DNA from: HIMB114 sp008638005
Lineage (GTDB): Bacteria; Pseudomonadota; Alphaproteobacteria; Pelagibacterales; Pelagibacteraceae
Assembly: GCA_032681305.1 (NCBI GenBank)
Contig: CP136340.1
Span: 310,001-374,000 of the forward strand
DNA length: 64,000 nucleotides
Direction: 5' to 3'
Under the pieces are notes generated by a model that did no database searches, was not told the DNA's origin, and saw nothing but the letters and a program-made list of their open reading frames with translations. The position numbers and the translations under genes are program-made. The number at the start of each line of letters is the position of its first letter. The stretch's first letter is position 1. Below are positions 26,631 through 34,689 of the stretch, piece by piece.

Positions 26631-27359
26631 TTATTGCATGTACTGTCCACCATTAATATTCATGGTCGCACCTGTTATAAATCCAGCTTCATCACTGCAA
26701 AGGTAACTTGCAAGAGCAGCAATTTCTGAAGGTTCAGCTAACCTTCCAACTGGAATTTGACCAACAATACCTTGAAGTATTTTTGGATCTATTTTTTTTA
26801 CCATATCAGTTCCCACATAACCTGGAGCAATGATATTAACAGTAATACCTTTGTTTGCATTTTCTTGGGCAATCGCTTTTGTAAAACCTATCAATCCAGC
26901 TTTTGCAGCTGAGTAATTTGCTTGTCCAATTTGTCCTTTAACACCATTAATTGAACTTAAACTTACAATCCTTCCCCATCCATTTTTTCTCATTCCCTCA
27001 ATAACGTTTCTAGTAATATTAAAAGCTGAGTTTAAATTTGTATTAATAACGGCATTCCACTCTTCAACCGCCATCTTGTGTAAAAATCTGTCTTTCGTGA
27101 TCCCAGCATTATTTATAACAATATCGATTGTTTGACCTAAGTCTTTCACAATTTGCTGAATTGCAGTTTGACAGCTTTCAAAATATGCAACGTCAAATTT
27201 ATAAACTTTAATTCCTGTTTCTTTTGAAAATTGTTCTGCAGGATCTGGATGACCTATGTAAGTTGAGACAACTTCGTGTCCATCGCTTTGAAGTTTTTTT
27301 GCTATTGCAGCTCCAATTCCTCTTGTACCACCTGTAACTAGCGCCAACTTTTTTGTCAT
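26631..27359 (-). CDS. phaB: acetoacetyl-CoA reductase
   Basis: NADPH-dependent SDR that makes (R)-3-hydroxybutyryl-CoA. 242 aa. Cofactor loop GGTRGIGAAIA is at 10-20, NNAG near 89 and the catalytic Ser/Tyr/Lys in SSINGVKGQIGQANYSAAKAG. VKGQ.GQ.NYSAAKAG and the C-terminal INGGQYMQ are diagnostic of PhaB rather than FabG. It lies between the phasin gene and phaA on the same strand. Confidence 0.94.
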   Translation of the reverse strand: MTKKLALVTGGTRGIGAAIAKKLQSDGHEVVSTYIGHPDPAEQFSKETGIKVYKFDVAYFESCQTAIQQIVKDLGQTIDIVINNAGITKDRFLHKMAVEEWNAVINTNLNSAFNITRNVIEGMRKNGWGRIVSLSSINGVKGQIGQANYSAAKAGLIGFTKAIAQENANKGITVNIIAPGYVGTDMVKKIDPKILQGIVGQIPVGRLAEPSEIAALASYLCSDEAGFITGATMNINGGQYMQ

Positions 27360-27392
27360 AATAAAATGCGTTATATTCCTTAAGAAAAGTTC

Positions 27393-27435
27393 TACAAGGC
27401 CAAGTTATAACTTGGGGGAGAAACCTAGCCTTGTA
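27393..27435 (-). other. nested inverted repeat between phasin and phaB genes
   Basis: Outer arms tacaaggc (27393-27400) and gccttgta (27428-27435) are perfectly complementary; directly inside the left arm is a 14-bp perfect palindrome caagttataacttg (27401-27414). On the minus strand the structure lies 3' of the phasin stop but lacks a strong T-run, so it may be a partial terminator or an mRNA-end stabiliser separating abundant phasin mRNA from phaB. Confidence 0.55.
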
Positions 27436-27449
27436 AAAAATGTACTAAA

Positions 27450-27914
27450 TTAATTTTTAGTTTCAGCTTTTACTGAAGCTTTAGCTGTTTGCTCAGAAAC
27501 AACTTTTTTAAGCTCAGTTAAACCATCTAAAAATCTAGTATTTAGAATTTGATATGCTTCGTTAGCAGTTTTTTCATTGATTTTAGATAATTCAGCTACG
27601 TTTTTTTGTGCTTCAACGATTGCTTTTTTAACTAATTCAATTGATTTTGCTGCTGATTCTTGAGTATTGCCTTTAGCAACTTCTGCAGTAGCTTCTTTAA
27701 CACCTGAGATTGCAGCATTTAAGATTTCTACTTGTTTTCCAGCAAAAGCGTTAATACCTTCAAATACAGCTTTTGACGCACCAGCCATAGCTTCTAAAGT
27801 TTTCTTTTGTGCATCAATGTAACCTGCAGAATTAACATCTAAATTTGGAAATTTAGTTGCAGATAATACTTTTTGAAAATCAAACATTTCAAAAGGGTTA
27901 TTAGCGTTGAACAT
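27450..27914 (-). CDS. phaP: phasin (PHA granule-associated protein)
   Basis: 154 aa from ATG at 27914, chosen because AAGGAG lies just before it; longer in-frame starts are unlikely. The N-terminal NPFEMFDFQKVLSA and the long amphipathic helices (DAQKKTLEAMAGASKAVFEGINAFAGKQ, rich in Ala/Lys/Glu) match the Phasin_2 family that coats PHA granules. It is divergent from phaC, with PhaR-like sites between the two genes. Confidence 0.9.
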   Translation of the reverse strand: MFNANNPFEMFDFQKVLSATKFPNLDVNSAGYIDAQKKTLEAMAGASKAVFEGINAFAGKQVEILNAAISGVKEATAEVAKGNTQESAAKSIELVKKAIVEAQKNVAELSKINEKTANEAYQILNTRFLDGLTELKKVVSEQTAKASVKAETKN

Positions 27915-27964
27915 ATTGTTCTCCTTCTTTTTATTATTATCGTCCATAGTTAGTAAACATATAT

Positions 27965-27976
27965 ATTGCAGTGCGA
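27965..27976. promoter_or_regulatory. candidate PhaR operator (TTGCAGTGCGAA)
   Basis: ttgcagtgcgaa closely resembles, on either strand, the TTGCACTGCAA-type site reported for PhaR regulators. It lies about 50 bases upstream of the phasin start, in the phasin/phaC divergent spacer. Supported by the presence of phaR two genes away; binding is inferred. Confidence 0.5.
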
Positions 27977-28044
27977 AAAATATCAATAGTGTAATCTACT
28001 ATTATACACAAATTATTGAATTTATTGTATTATTTTTATGTGCT

Positions 28045-28085
28045 ATGCAAAATACAATATTGCATAACAAAATAATATGTTGCAT
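28045..28085. promoter_or_regulatory. TGCAA/TTGCA inverted repeat upstream of phaC
   Basis: atgcaa (28045-28050) and ttgcat (28060-28065) form an inverted repeat with a nine-base spacer, and a second ttgcat follows at 28080-28085, 20 bases from the first. TGCAA elements are the core of PhaR sites. They sit 55-95 bases before the phaC start, matching a repressor position. Confidence 0.45.
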
Positions 28086-28139
28086 TAGCTCAAAATTACA
28101 ATTTAATAACAAATATAAATTTTAAAGAATAGCTTAAAA

Positions 28140-30017
28140 ATGAAAAAAGATGAAAAAACAATAAATTTTGAAGAAATTAAAACACCAGATTTTAGTCAAA
28201 TAAATGATATTTTTGAAAACAATTTAAAAATTTATAACAATTTTGTTAAAAACATCTCAACAAACAACACGCCCGCAAATAAAGATACCCAAACAACAAA
28301 TGGGGCAAAAAATAAAAATGGACAAAACTTTACAGCAACCGATCTTTTAAATTTAATTAATCCAACAACAACAAAAATTACAAATACTCTGTTTGATGTA
28401 TCAAGTAAAGTTACAAACAACCCCAAATTATATTATGAACATATTGGCAAATGGATACAGCAAATTGCTTCTTTAAATTTTTATTTTATTTCAAGACTAT
28501 CAAACCAACCTGCTAATCCTATTATCGAACCTAGTAAAACTGATAAGAGATTTGCATCTCCAGAGTGGTCTGAAAATATATTTTTTGATTTTATAAAACA
28601 GTTTTATCTTCTTACTTCAAGAATGATGGACCAGTTAGTTGACTCTATAGAACACATTGATCCAAAACAAAAACAATTAGTAAAGTTTTATACTAATCAA
28701 ATCAATGCAGCTTTCTCACCAACCAACTTTGTAGCCACTAACCCAGAACTAATCAACCAGACCATTCAAGAAGGTGCTCAAAATTTAGTTAGAGGATTTG
28801 AAAACTTTAAAAAAGATTACTTAAAGCATCCAAATAAAATGTTTATTTCACAAACTGCTGATGAATTTAAAGTGGGCGAAAATATCGGTAACACAAAAGG
28901 CTCCGTTATATTTAAAAATGATGTGTTCGAATTAATACATTACGCACCTGAAACTGATGAGCAATTTGAAAAGCCGATGCTTGTCATTCCTCCTTTTATA
29001 AACAAATTCTACATCATGGATTTAAATGAGAAAAAATCAATGATTAAGTATTTAGTAGAAAAAAAACAAAATACTTTCTTAATATCTTGGAAAAATCCGA
29101 AATCAGATAGTAAGGATTTTGGTTTCAATGAATATATTAATGACGGTGTACTTAAAGCTCTGGACGTTGTTTGCGATGAAACAGGATCAGATGGAGCAAA
29201 CACAGCATCATATTGCGTAGGTGGAACACTGACAGCAATGGTTTTGGCTCATTTAGCTAATCAAAAAAATGTTAAAAATAAAATTTTGTCATCCACATTT
29301 TTTACGAGTTTAGTTGATTTTGCAGAGCCTGGTGATCTTGGAGTATTTATAAGTGAAGAACAAATTTCAATGATTGAAAAACAAATGCAAAACAAAGGTT
29401 ACTTTGATGGAAAAGATATGGCCGCGTGCTTTAACTTTTTAAGACCTGGTGACCTTTATTGGAATTATGTAATCAATAATTATTTAAAAGGAAACCAGCC
29501 AAGTGCTTTTGATATGCTTTATTGGAACAGTGACTCAACCAGAATCCCTGAAGTCCTGCACAGCGATTACTTAAGATCAATGTATCTCAACAATCTTCTT
29601 GCAAAAAAAGAATATAAATTTGATGGGCAAATTTTAGATATGTCTAAAATCAAAACTCCAATGTTTCATGTTGCAACCACAGAAGATCATATTGCACCTT
29701 GGAAATCAGTATTTATGGGGCTAGCGCAATTTAATAGTAATATTGAATTTACCCTTGCAAATTCCGGACATATTGCAGGTATCATTCAAGGCAAAGGCGC
29801 GAAGCCAGGAAAGCAATACTACTTTGAAAACAAAAAAATGGAAAAAGACTCCGACAAATGGTTGGAAAACGCCCAAAAAATCGAGGGTTCTTGGTGGCCT
29901 AAATGGATGGATTGGTTAAAAGATCATTCTGGTGAGGTTAAAAAAGTCAATGAAATTAATCTAAATAAATTTAAAGAGATATACAAAGCTCCAGGTAAAT
30001 ACGTTTTGGAAAAATAA
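28140..30017 (+). CDS. phaC: class I poly(R)-hydroxyalkanoate synthase
   Basis: Polymerises (R)-3-hydroxyacyl-CoA into PHA on granules. 625 aa. The lipase-like box SYCVGGT places the nucleophile Cys at 359; the Asp is in TTEDHIAPW and the His in NSGHIAGI, the full catalytic triad. A disordered Asn/Thr-rich N-terminal stretch (about 40-65) is unusual but tolerated. phaR follows its stop with no gap. PHA genes are complete here: phaA, phaB, phaC, phasin and phaR. Confidence 0.96.
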   Translation: MKKDEKTINFEEIKTPDFSQINDIFENNLKIYNNFVKNISTNNTPANKDTQTTNGAKNKNGQNFTATDLLNLINPTTTKITNTLFDVSSKVTNNPKLYYEHIGKWIQQIASLNFYFISRLSNQPANPIIEPSKTDKRFASPEWSENIFFDFIKQFYLLTSRMMDQLVDSIEHIDPKQKQLVKFYTNQINAAFSPTNFVATNPELINQTIQEGAQNLVRGFENFKKDYLKHPNKMFISQTADEFKVGENIGNTKGSVIFKNDVFELIHYAPETDEQFEKPMLVIPPFINKFYIMDLNEKKSMIKYLVEKKQNTFLISWKNPKSDSKDFGFNEYINDGVLKALDVVCDETGSDGANTASYCVGGTLTAMVLAHLANQKNVKNKILSSTFFTSLVDFAEPGDLGVFISEEQISMIEKQMQNKGYFDGKDMAACFNFLRPGDLYWNYVINNYLKGNQPSAFDMLYWNSDSTRIPEVLHSDYLRSMYLNNLLAKKEYKFDGQILDMSKIKTPMFHVATTEDHIAPWKSVFMGLAQFNSNIEFTLANSGHIAGIIQGKGAKPGKQYYFENKKMEKDSDKWLENAQKIEGSWWPKWMDWLKDHSGEVKKVNEINLNKFKEIYKAPGKYVLEK

Positions 30018-30551
30018 ATGATTGAAATTAAAAAATACTCTAATCGAAGATTATATAATACAGAGACTAGTTCTTACATTACACAAGAAGATATTGTTTC
30101 TTTAATCAAAGAAGGAAGGCAATTTAAAATTAAAGATGTTGAAACAAAAAAAGATATTACCTCAAGCATTTTAACTCAAATTGTTCTTGAAAGAGAAACC
30201 ACAGGCACAAACCTAATTCCAGAAGAATTTCTTAAACAAATTATTCTGTTTTATGAAAATGATCGTTCATCTGAAATGTTTGGTTTTTTAAATAATGTTA
30301 TGAATTTTGCTGATGCAAATAAATTTTTTACAAATGGTTTTCAAAATATAATGAAGTTTAATCCATTTGATTTTCAGAATTATTTTAATAATAGCGCAAC
30401 ATCTAATACTCAAACTCAAAATAATGAGCCTTCAGAAAAAGATAGTGGAGTAAAAACTGAAGCTAAAAATGAAGAAATCAATAAATTAGCTTCTCAAATA
30501 GACGAATTAAAATCTCAAATAAGCAAATTAAATAAAGAAAAAATTAATTAA
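30018..30551 (+). CDS. phaR: PHA synthesis repressor PhaR
   Basis: 177 aa. The N-terminal MIEIKKYSNRRLYNTETSSY is the nearly invariant PhaR DNA-binding start, and a PHB-accumulation domain follows (about 65-110). The C-terminus is low-complexity and coiled (NKLASQIDELKSQISKLNKE). PhaR binds both PHA and TGCA-rich DNA, releasing phasin expression when polymer is present. It is directly downstream of phaC; its end overlaps the dihydroorotase gene by eight bases, tail to tail. Confidence 0.95.
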   Translation: MIEIKKYSNRRLYNTETSSYITQEDIVSLIKEGRQFKIKDVETKKDITSSILTQIVLERETTGTNLIPEEFLKQIILFYENDRSSEMFGFLNNVMNFADANKFFTNGFQNIMKFNPFDFQNYFNNSATSNTQTQNNEPSEKDSGVKTEAKNEEINKLASQIDELKSQISKLNKEKIN

Positions 30552-31854
30552 AAGCATAGGCCTGGCCTTTTGCCTCATTAACTAATTTTTGATCCCATAC
30601 AACTTTATTTCCTTGAACAAAAGTTCCGAACGGTGAAACCTTTAATTCTTTTCCATTAAATGGAGTCCATCCACAATTACTAGCAATCCATTCATCTTTT
30701 ATCGTAAATGATTTATTTAGATTATAAATTGTTAAATCGGCAATATTTCCTTCTTTAATTTCACCTCTATCTTTAATTCCAAAAAGTTTGCATGGATTGA
30801 CGCAAAGTAGATCGACTAATTTTTTTAAGCTAATTTTATTTTTTAAATAATAGTCAGTCATAATTAGTCCTATGGTTTGCGTTCCAGGCATTCCTGAAGT
30901 GCTTTTGGGATAAGGTTGATTTTTTTGTTCTTTAGTATGTGGTGAATGGTCAGATCCAATAATGCTAATTATATTTTCATCTATACCTTTCCATATCCCT
31001 TCTAAATGTTCCTTGGTTCTAATAGGTGGATTGATTTGTGCAAATGTTCCTATTTGATCATAAATATCTGGACCGTATAATGAAATGTGATTAGGAGTTG
31101 TTTCAAAAGTTACATAGTCTGATTGATTGTCTTTTAAATAGTCAACTTCATCTTTAGTCGTAATATGGAGAATGTGTATTTTCTTTTTATGCTTATTGGC
31201 GAAATCTATAAGCTTTTTGGTTGATGACACTGCACACTCTACGCTTCTCCAAATATAATGTGATTTAACATTACCCTCTTCAATGACATGTTTTCTTGCA
31301 AGTAACATATCTTCGTCTTCCGAATGGATTGAAACTATTCTTGGAGAGTTTTTAATAACTTGCTCAATATAAAAACTATCTTTAACCAAAAGATCTCCTG
31401 TTGAAGAGCCAACAAACATTTTAACTCCACAGCAACCATCTAACCCTTTTAAAATATCTAAGTTATCAGAATTCTCATTTGTTGCTCCAAAATAAAAGGC
31501 ATAATTACAATGCATTCTATTTTTAGCGCGAGATAATTTGTCATTTAATCGCTCAAGATTATCAACAATCGGATTTGTATTTGGCATTTCAAATACACCT
31601 GTCATTCCACCCAAAACAGCCGCCCTACTTCCGCTTTCTAATGTTTCTTTTTTTTCATCTCCAGGTTCTCTGAAATGAACATGGGTGTCTATAAAACCGG
31701 GAAAAATTGAAAGACCTGAACAATCTTGGATTTCATCAGCATTATCATCAAGGTTTTTTCCTACCTTTTTAATTTTGTTTCCTTCAATTAAAACATCAAG
31801 ATTTTGGAAATCATCGTTGTAATAGACTTGACCGTTTTTTAATAATAAAGACAT
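30544..31854 (-). CDS. pyrC: dihydroorotase
   Basis: Pyrimidine synthesis: cyclises carbamoyl-aspartate. I take the start at 31854 (MSLLLKNGQ, 436 aa); an earlier ATG would precede this with unrelated residues overlapping the ygfZ gene. The metal site is FIDTHVHFREPGDE (near 50-63); later ligands lie in SIHSEDE and HILHITT, with the catalytic Asp in IIGSDHSPHT. This is the long type I/allantoinase-like class. Only 14 bases separate its start from the divergent ygfZ start. Confidence 0.92.
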   Translation of the reverse strand: MSLLLKNGQVYYNDDFQNLDVLIEGNKIKKVGKNLDDNADEIQDCSGLSIFPGFIDTHVHFREPGDEKKETLESGSRAAVLGGMTGVFEMPNTNPIVDNLERLNDKLSRAKNRMHCNYAFYFGATNENSDNLDILKGLDGCCGVKMFVGSSTGDLLVKDSFYIEQVIKNSPRIVSIHSEDEDMLLARKHVIEEGNVKSHYIWRSVECAVSSTKKLIDFANKHKKKIHILHITTKDEVDYLKDNQSDYVTFETTPNHISLYGPDIYDQIGTFAQINPPIRTKEHLEGIWKGIDENIISIIGSDHSPHTKEQKNQPYPKSTSGMPGTQTIGLIMTDYYLKNKISLKKLVDLLCVNPCKLFGIKDRGEIKEGNIADLTIYNLNKSFTIKDEWIASNCGWTPFNGKELKVSPFGTFVQGNKVVWDQKLVNEAKGQAYAFN

Positions 31855-31868
31855 AATAAATAAATCTG

Positions 31869-32684
31869 ATGGATAATAACTACACAACTCATCTTAAAAA
31901 CAAAAGTCTAATTTCTGTCACGGGTGATGATTCAAAGGATTTTTTAAACAATATTATTACTAATGACGTCAATAAATTAGATAAAGATAAATCTATCTAT
32001 TCTTGTCTTCTCTCTCCTCAAGGAAAAGTGATCAGTCATTTTTTTATTTTTATCTTGGATCAAAGTTATCAGATTATGATTGATGATTTTTTAAAAGAAG
32101 AGCTAATTCAAAAATTAAATTTTTATAAATTAAGATCAAAATTAAAAATAGAGTTGAATCAAAAGTATAAGATTATTTATTCTAAAAATAAAATTGAAAA
32201 ATCAGAATATAATTTTACAGATCCTAGAAATGAAAACTTTGGGTACTATCATATTTATCATTCGCAAGATGATAATTTTTCAACTACTCTAAATCAAACT
32301 GAAGAGTATAATAATCTTATTAATACAAATGGTTTAGTTGATAATATTTTTCAAAACGTAAAAGGAAATTATTTTTCTTTAGAATTGAATATGAAGGAAT
32401 TAAATGCCATTGATTTTTCTAAAGGGTGTTATGTCGGTCAAGAAAATACAGCGCGAATGAATTTAAAAGAAAAAATATCAAAAAGAGTTTTTTTATTAAA
32501 ATCTGAAGATAATTTAGAAATTGAAGAAGATGTTATTTTTAATAATGAAATTATTGGGAAGGTAATCTCGACAAACCCAAACTTTGCTATGATCAAAATG
32601 GCAAAATTTAATGATTTTATTAATCAAAAAATTGAAACAAAAAGCTCAAAAAATATAAATATAATAAAACCTAATTGGATCTAA
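31869..32684 (+). CDS. ygfZ: YgfZ/IBA57-like folate-binding Fe-S assembly protein
   Basis: 271 aa. The diagnostic KGCYVGQE motif (about 187-194) with its conserved Cys is present, and the start has GcvT-fold features (LISVTGDDSKDFLNNIITNDV). This family helps to assemble or repair Fe-S clusters in a folate-dependent way. It ends two bases before the 3' end of an oppositely oriented tRNA-Leu gene. Confidence 0.9.
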   Translation: MDNNYTTHLKNKSLISVTGDDSKDFLNNIITNDVNKLDKDKSIYSCLLSPQGKVISHFFIFILDQSYQIMIDDFLKEELIQKLNFYKLRSKLKIELNQKYKIIYSKNKIEKSEYNFTDPRNENFGYYHIYHSQDDNFSTTLNQTEEYNNLINTNGLVDNIFQNVKGNYFSLELNMKELNAIDFSKGCYVGQENTARMNLKEKISKRVFLLKSEDNLEIEEDVIFNNEIIGKVISTNPNFAMIKMAKFNDFINQKIETKSSKNINIIKPNWI

Positions 32685-32686
32685 GT

Positions 32687-32771
32687 TGGTGCGGTTAGAG
32701 AGACTTGAACTCTCACGGGAAAACCCACACGGCCCTCAACCGTGCCTGTCTACCAATTCCAGCATAACCGC
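32687..32771 (-). tRNA. tRNA-Leu (anticodon GAG)
   Basis: On the minus strand the acceptor arm GCGGTTA pairs with TAACCGC, and ACCA is encoded. The anticodon stem CACGG/CCGTG holds the loop TTGAGGG (anticodon GAG), a long variable arm with TGGGTTTTCCCG marks a type II tRNA, and GTTCAAGTC is the T-loop. It reads the CUY leucine codons. No other tRNA was seen in the window. Confidence 0.95.
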
Positions 32772-32847
32772 TTTTTTTCTTTAGTCACAATATAAAATGT
32801 GACAATAATGTTAAATATTTTTATTCAAATTAATACTATGTTTAATT

Positions 32848-33849
32848 ATGTCCAGTGAATTAAAATTTAGTTCAGAAGTTCAAGGTTATACAAATGACCT
32901 TTATAAAAAAATTGAAGGTTCAATTCCAAAAATTGAATGGCCGACCATTGCACCCTACATTTACGAGATAAATAAATTAAAAAAAGAAAAAGGAATTACA
33001 ATACTTGCACATAATTACCAAGCTCCCGAGATCTTTTATGGTGTAGCTGATATTGTAGGAGATTCTTTGGGGCTGGCAATTGACGGTTCAAAAGTAAAAA
33101 CAGATACCATTTTAATGTGTGGTGTTCATTTCATGGCTGAGACTGCAAAAATTATGTCTCCTGAGAAAAAAATTCTTTTGCCTGATCTTTCCGCAGGTTG
33201 CTCATTAGCAGAATCTATTATAGCTGAAGACGTTAGAAAATTGAAAAAAAAACATCCAGGCGTTCCCGTAGTAACCTATGTAAATACTTCTGCTGATGTC
33301 AAAGCAGAAACTGATATTTGTTGCACTTCAGCAAACGCAGTTAAGATAGTCGAGTCTCTTAATGTGGATGAGGTGATATTCCTTCCAGATGAATATTTAG
33401 CAAAATATGTTTCAACCAAAACTAAAGTAAAAATTATTTCATGGAAGGGAAAGTGTGAAGTACATGAGCAATTTACAGAAAATGAAATCACAGAATTAAG
33501 AGAAAGATATCCGAATTTAAAAGTTGTATCACATCCTGAATGTCCACCAGATGTAATTAAAGCATCTGACTTTACAGGATCAACTGGATCGATGATTGAC
33601 TATGTTAAAAAAAGCAAAGATAAAGATATTTTTTTAGTTACTGAATGTTCGATGAGTGACAACGTTCAAGTTGAAAATCCGCATATTAACTTTGTCAAAC
33701 CTTGCAACCTTTGTCCACACATGAAGAAAATTACACTTCAAAAAATTCTAAATTCACTAAAAGAAGAAAAAAATATAATTGAAATTGATAAAGAGATCAT
33801 TTCAAAAGCTAGAGGCTCTATAGAGAAAATGATTGCCGTTGGCAGGTAA
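32848..33849 (+). CDS. nadA: quinolinate synthase
   Basis: Condenses iminoaspartate with dihydroxyacetone phosphate to quinolinate using a 4Fe-4S cluster. 333 aa. Cysteine ligands of the family fit LMCGVHFMAE (C near 91), SHPECPPDV (near 229) and KPCNLCPHMK (near 288). ILAHNYQAPE at 51-60 is the substrate-binding start. nadC follows six bases later; nadB is not in the window, so iminoaspartate must come from a gene elsewhere. Confidence 0.95.
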   Translation: MSSELKFSSEVQGYTNDLYKKIEGSIPKIEWPTIAPYIYEINKLKKEKGITILAHNYQAPEIFYGVADIVGDSLGLAIDGSKVKTDTILMCGVHFMAETAKIMSPEKKILLPDLSAGCSLAESIIAEDVRKLKKKHPGVPVVTYVNTSADVKAETDICCTSANAVKIVESLNVDEVIFLPDEYLAKYVSTKTKVKIISWKGKCEVHEQFTENEITELRERYPNLKVVSHPECPPDVIKASDFTGSTGSMIDYVKKSKDKDIFLVTECSMSDNVQVENPHINFVKPCNLCPHMKKITLQKILNSLKEEKNIIEIDKEIISKARGSIEKMIAVGR

Positions 33850-33855
33850 TTCTTA

Positions 33856-34689
33856 GTGAACAATTACAAAAATCAAATCAATAAAATCATTAACTTTGCT
33901 TTACAAGAAGATAAGATAAACGCTGATATTACATCAAGTCTAGCAATTCAAAAAAATCTAAAATCAAAAGTTAAAATTGTACCCAAAGCTGATGGAATTC
34001 TATTTGGAGTAAATATTGTTAAAATGATTTTAAAAAAAATAGACCCTAAAATTAAAATTAAAATATTGAAAAAAGATGGTCAAAAAATAAAAAAAAATAA
34101 AGCAATCATCGTTTTAGATGGTAATCTTAAATCTATCCTAAAAGCTGAACGAACCGTTTTAAATTTTCTAGGTCACCTTACTGGGATTTCAAGCGAAACT
34201 CATCGTTTAGTTTATTTGACAAAAAAATATAAAACTAAAATATGTTGTACCAGAAAAACAATACCAGGATTACGTTATCTACAAAAAGAAGCTATTAAAT
34301 GTGGAGGGGGAAAGAATAATCGCTTTGATTTAGAACAGGAAATTTTTGTTAAGGATAATCATCATGTTAATTCAAAAAATTTTAGAGCTAAAATAGCCTC
34401 AATAATAAAAATGAATAAAAATAAAAAAGTTACAAATGTTGAAGTTGATAACATTAATCAATTAAAACAAATTATTGATTTAAAAATTAACAGAATATTA
34501 CTTGATAACTTTTCACCTCAAGCTCTTAAGAAAGCTTTAAAAATTATCCCAAAAAAAATTGAAACTGAAGCATCAGGAAACATAAATTCGAAAAATATTA
34601 TTGATTATGCAAAAACAGGTGTGAACAGAATATCCATGGGTTATCTAACCCATTCAGTTAAAAATTTTGATTTTTCGTTAGAATTCTAA
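33856..34689 (+). CDS. nadC: nicotinate-nucleotide pyrophosphorylase (carboxylating)
   Basis: Converts quinolinate and PRPP to nicotinate mononucleotide. 277 aa. Motifs include AERTVLNFLGHLTGISSET, the Arg/Lys-rich TRKTIPGLRYLQKEAIKCGGG (shown in two parts: TRKTIPGLR and KEAIKCGGG), and EASGNINSKNI near the C-terminus. The start is GTG at 33856. It is cotranscribed with nadA and ends flush against ppdK on the other strand. Confidence 0.94.
   Translation: MNNYKNQINKIINFALQEDKINADITSSLAIQKNLKSKVKIVPKADGILFGVNIVKMILKKIDPKIKIKILKKDGQKIKKNKAIIVLDGNLKSILKAERTVLNFLGHLTGISSETHRLVYLTKKYKTKICCTRKTIPGLRYLQKEAIKCGGGKNNRFDLEQEIFVKDNHHVNSKNFRAKIASIIKMNKNKKVTNVEVDNINQLKQIIDLKINRILLDNFSPQALKKALKIIPKKIETEASGNINSKNIIDYAKTGVNRISMGYLTHSVKNFDFSLEF

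Noticed and set aside
27909..27921. GAACATATTGTTC palindrome at the phasin start as a LexA-type site
   Set aside because: The alphaproteobacterial site is a direct repeat, not inverted, and this one is formed by the start codon region and the ribosome-binding site of the phasin gene.
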